This document shows positions 29,413 to 32,746 of a stretch of DNA of 32,746 bases, piece by piece. This DNA comes from Tritrichomonas foetus. Its lineage: Eukaryota; Parabasalia; Tritrichomonadida; Tritrichomonadidae. Position 1 is the first letter of the stretch, and each line of letters begins with the position of its first letter. The DNA lies in assembly GCA_001839685.1 (NCBI GenBank), contig MLAK01000548.1:77209-109954 (forward strand). Reading direction: 5' to 3'. A program made the position numbers and the translations under genes. The notes below the pieces were generated by a model, which was given only the letters and a program-made list of their open reading frames with translations, made no database searches and had not been told where the DNA came from.

Positions 29413-32400
29413 ATGACGCAGCCCATTATTAATTTATGTAATTTAGCAAGAGAAAGACTGAGAGAGATTTTTCTTGATATGCAGGTTACACAAGGGTATG
29501 ATGTAAACTTAATGCAACAACCTGTTACAGAAATGTCTCAGTTTGGAAGAGTTGTTGATCAAATTCCTAATTTAAGAAATAATGTACGTCTTATGTTACG
29601 TGATAGAGAATTATTAGAGACTAATTTTAATAGNACACTTCANAGAGTTAATACAATGATAACAAATTTAACAGGAGGCTTTAATATNGAATGGAACCCT
29701 GACATCTTGAGAAGGGAACCACAATTTTTTGAACAAAGTTTTCTGGTCAACTATATTTCTGCTGAAAAAATGATTCAGCAACGATTNACAGTAAATCCAA
29801 ATAGTAACGAGGCTACTTTACATAAACAGCTCTTAATAAAACTTACACCTTTTCTTAGAGATTTAATTATTAGTTCAGAACAACCAGTGTCAACACCCGA
29901 AGGTCATATAATTACTGAAGATGATACTGAGAAATTCCTAAATACTTTTCATTCATTAATGCGTCTTGTACGTGCTCACGGTATAAATTTAAATACAATT
30001 GGAAATTTAGCAAATGAACGTNCAAACCTAGAAGATGAGAATGACAATCTTCATCAAGAACTTGCAAAAGCAGAAGGAGAGTTAGTTCAGGTAAAAACGG
30101 AGCTTGAGAACTTAAAAGAATCGATTCGACAAGGACATCCAGAAGCCTTTAGACCTAGTGAAGAGTTGACAGAATTACAAAATAAATTACAGTGGGCAAA
30201 TGGTGAAATTTCTGGATTACAAAGAATTATCNCACAAAAGAATGCTCGGATAGAAAGCTTGTTGAATGAAGGTAATACATTATTGCAACACAATGAAAAT
30301 ATGAGTACNGAAGGAAATAGCTTGTTACAACAAGTTGCACAATTAAAACAGCAATTGGAGAATCAAAATAATGTTCTTAATGCAAAGGAAGAAGAAATCA
30401 GAATCGCNAAAAGTAATTATGAATCCTTGAATGAAACTAACACACTTCTCAATAATCAAATAACTATGTTGAAAGATCAGATGGAGAAGAAAGATACTCT
30501 TCTAATGAATTTAGAAACAGTGAAAAATAACTCAGCAGAAGAGATATTGAAAGATAAACAGATTATAGCAGAGAGTCAAAGAAAATTAGAAGAGTTACAG
30601 ACTCATTTGAATAAAGTCAAAAGTCAGTCGACAACAAACTCTGAGACTCTTGCAGTGAAAGATGCAGAAATAAAGAAACTTAAAGAACGAATTGAACAGT
30701 TGNCTGTTCTACTGTCAACAGATTTGCGTGATTTTGTTAATNCTATTAATTCTTTAGTTGATGGATCAAAACAAGTAAAAAGTCTAAAATTGAACTTTGA
30801 TAATACTGCTTTATTCGACTATATCCATAATACATATATGCATCATATTAATAAAGTGAAAGGTGATTTATCCACTTCGAAGAATGAATTTAAACAATTA
30901 TGTGAAAATATAAAATATGATATGGGTAAATTTATTAGCTGTATNGAAGATTTTCTGAGAGGTGGATCTGAGCTTTCTGAGTCATTTGTCTATGATCTGA
31001 AGGAGCCAACTTTAGCAGATATGTGGAAAACAATTCATTTGAGATACTTTAACCAATATGATTATCTTCGAACTCAATCAGGTGTTAAGGATAATAAAAT
31101 AAATACTCTCGAAAAAACAATAATAGAATCAAATAGGTTCCTTGAATCAAATAAGGTTAGTACTAACAGTGAAGATCCCTTTATTCAGAAAATCTCTGCA
31201 AGAATAAAACAAGCAAGACGTAAAGTTGCACATAAATATAGTAAACAAATNGAAGCTTTAAGGNNACAGAAAGATGATGAGATTCAAGGTTTGAAAGATG
31301 TTTATAATTCCACATATAAGAATAAAATAGAAGGTGATGGTTTGTTATATGCAGAAAAAATTAGACAAGAAATGGCAGAAATGTATGAGAAAGAGGTTAA
31401 GAAACTTGAATCTCAAGTTAATGCTGAACGAGAAGAGATGAATAAAGAAGTTGAGAAAGTTAAAAATGAGAAAGTCATCTTAGAAAATAAAATTGAGAAA
31501 AAAGATAATGAAATATCACAACTCAGAACAAAAGTTACTAAGCTATCAGAAACTGCAAGTTATAATTCAACAACCAAATCAAAATATGATTTAGAATTAA
31601 CGAATAAGAATAAAGAAATTGAAATAGAGAAAGCGAAGGTTATTGAACTAGAAGGTAAACTTCAGAAGGCTTATGAAGATATTAAGAAAGCTAATCAACT
31701 TCTTCTCGATTTGAGAAATGAAGTGCTGATAGGAAATGGAGAAATAGATAAAGCAAATAAAATCATCAATGAACAAAATACAGAAGGAGAAAAATCTGTT
31801 AGACTCATCGAAGAACTGCAACAAATTATCGTCCGACAAAATGAAATTGATANCAAAAATAGAAGTGAAATCAAAAAGATGCAAGAGACCATTGAAAACT
31901 TACAAAACAGTCAACCATCCTCACTAGGAGAATTTAAGTTTAAAGAACTTAGTGACAAGGAAAATAGTCACGTAAATGATTACCTCAATAAGATTTGGAA
32001 TGCTTGGAATGAGAAAAAACCTGAACTTGCAAGAAAGGCAGCTGAAGATATGATTAAACATTTCAGTAAATTTACTCCGAAGTTCAATGAAGAATTTATT
32101 AATAAAACAGCTAATGATAAAGCTCGTAAAATCCTTGAGAAAAGAAATCAACAGTTAGAAGAACTAAAACTCAAGTTACAAAGGATGGAGACAAGAATGT
32201 CTGACGATTTGAGAAGAAAGAAAATGAATTTCTTGAAAGAAAAGAAGCTAATTTTCACAAAAGCACCTCAACCTATCAATAAGATGTCTGTTCCTAAATT
32301 AGGTATCAAATCATTTGATGTTTTCACTCAAGCATCTATTCCGAAAGATAATGAGGAATTATATAAACAACAACAAAACTTCAGAGAAGAGATGAGAAAA

Positions 32401-32746
32401 GAAGTGGAAAGAAAAACACAAAACGCAAGAAAAAGAGCTGAAGAAGCAGAAGCAAAATGTCAACANTTAGAGAAAATGTTGAAAGAAGCAGAATCAGCAG
32501 TAAAGAAAGCTAAAGACGAACAACTTAAGAAAATAAAAGAATATAAGGACAAAATTACAATCTTAAATAACGAAGTTAGAGACTTAAAGAATGAAGCACA
32601 CGATCATCTTCCAAACAAGAATCCAGGAGGATCACCACCAATCAAAGATCCATCATCCTCAACTGAATATGAGGATAAATATAAGAAATTGCTCACGAAA
32701 TATCAAGTCCTCAAACAGGATTATAAACAATTGGATAAAGATTTTA
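29413..32746 (+). CDS. Giant coiled-coil protein, partial, runs off window
   Basis: An open frame of at least 1111 codons begins at the ATG at 29413 and has no stop before the right edge. About 15 single ambiguous bases do not break it. Residues 1-200 look globular and contain few heptads. About 200-425 is Gln/Asn/Leu-rich coiled coil. About 430-555 is a second folded-looking block with several aromatic residues, and 560-835 is Lys/Glu coiled coil. About 840-900 is a third non-coil block rich in Trp/Phe/Lys, and the rest is basic coiled coil with a Pro/Gly/Ser break near 1065-1078. No family is recognised. Similar long coiled-coil products in trichomonad genomes are often labelled viral A-type inclusion protein-like purely from low-complexity matches. 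Here the packed, divergently transcribed setting suggests an element-encoded structural or tape-measure-like protein, which is inference. Confidence 0.8.
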   Translation, partial: MTQPIINLCNLARERLREIFLDMQVTQGYDVNLMQQPVTEMSQFGRVVDQIPNLRNNVRLMLRDRELLETNFNXTLXRVNTMITNLTGGFNXEWNPDILRREPQFFEQSFLVNYISAEKMIQQRXTVNPNSNEATLHKQLLIKLTPFLRDLIISSEQPVSTPEGHIITEDDTEKFLNTFHSLMRLVRAHGINLNTIGNLANERXNLEDENDNLHQELAKAEGELVQVKTELENLKESIRQGHPEAFRPSEELTELQNKLQWANGEISGLQRIIXQKNARIESLLNEGNTLLQHNENMSXEGNSLLQQVAQLKQQLENQNNVLNAKEEEIRIXKSNYESLNETNTLLNNQITMLKDQMEKKDTLLMNLETVKNNSAEEILKDKQIIAESQRKLEELQTHLNKVKSQSTTNSETLAVKDAEIKKLKERIEQLXVLLSTDLRDFVNXINSLVDGSKQVKSLKLNFDNTALFDYIHNTYMHHINKVKGDLSTSKNEFKQLCENIKYDMGKFISCXEDFLRGGSELSESFVYDLKEPTLADMWKTIHLRYFNQYDYLRTQSGVKDNKINTLEKTIIESNRFLESNKVSTNSEDPFIQKISARIKQARRKVAHKYSKQXEALRXQKDDEIQGLKDVYNSTYKNKIEGDGLLYAEKIRQEMAEMYEKEVKKLESQVNAEREEMNKEVEKVKNEKVILENKIEKKDNEISQLRTKVTKLSETASYNSTTKSKYDLELTNKNKEIEIEKAKVIELEGKLQKAYEDIKKANQLLLDLRNEVLIGNGEIDKANKIINEQNTEGEKSVRLIEELQQIIVRQNEIDXKNRSEIKKMQETIENLQNSQPSSLGEFKFKELSDKENSHVNDYLNKIWNAWNEKKPELARKAAEDMIKHFSKFTPKFNEEFINKTANDKARKILEKRNQQLEELKLKLQRMETRMSDDLRRKKMNFLKEKKLIFTKAPQPINKMSVPKLGIKSFDVFTQASIPKDNEELYKQQQNFREEMRKEVERKTQNARKRAEEAEAKCQXLEKMLKEAESAVKKAKDEQLKKIKEYKDKITILNNEVRDLKNEAHDHLPNKNPGGSPPIKDPSSSTEYEDKYKKLLTKYQVLKQDYKQLDKDF

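Overview
The window looks like nuclear DNA of a parabasalid (trichomonad) flagellate, of the Trichomonas or Tritrichomonas kind. The evidence is mixed. The genes are long and need no introns, including a 13.3 kb dynein reading frame. Intergenic DNA is very AT-rich. An axonemal dynein implies flagella. Sites resembling the trichomonad initiator (TCA followed by C/T and A/T) lie just upstream of several start codons, and many stop codons read TAAA. The genus is inferred, not proven.

Positions 1-540 hold repeats: two small hairpins, then two 201-bp tandem units 211 bp apart. Next come an R2R3 Myb-family protein with an odd 5' end (1921-2970, +), a small coiled-coil protein (3506-3871, -), and, divergent from it, an ER-type TPR plus J-domain co-chaperone like P58IPK/DNAJC3 (3957-5429, +). 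The centre is one complete axonemal dynein heavy chain of outer-arm beta type (5788-19131, -). It is followed by an acidic Tyr/Glu-repeat protein (19891-22113, -) and a 950-residue coiled-coil protein (22623-25475, -). An elongator-type tRNA-Met(CAT) at 25576-25649 and a RhoGAP protein (25705-26508, +) close the host-like part.

From about 26.6 kb to the right edge the style changes. Small unrecognised genes lie tightly packed on both strands, with tens of bases between them. Most share a promoter-like motif (TCACTTCACTTTTATTT) ending at the ATG, and some share a 3' motif (TAAACAATTAATTAATT). The region also holds a signal-anchored, Pro/Thr-repeat membrane protein and a giant coiled-coil reading frame (29413 to beyond 32746) with no stop inside the window. 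Single ambiguous bases are frequent here and absent from the preceding 14 kb, as expected if this DNA is multi-copy. I infer the edge of a virus-like or Polinton/Maverick-like mobile element. No hallmark gene (DNA polymerase B, integrase, packaging ATPase, capsid, protease) is visible, so that identity is open.

The dynein and perhaps the two neighbouring coiled-coil proteins may be cytoskeletal. The J-domain protein would serve ER folding, and RhoGAP would regulate Rho-type GTPases. I see no operon linking them.
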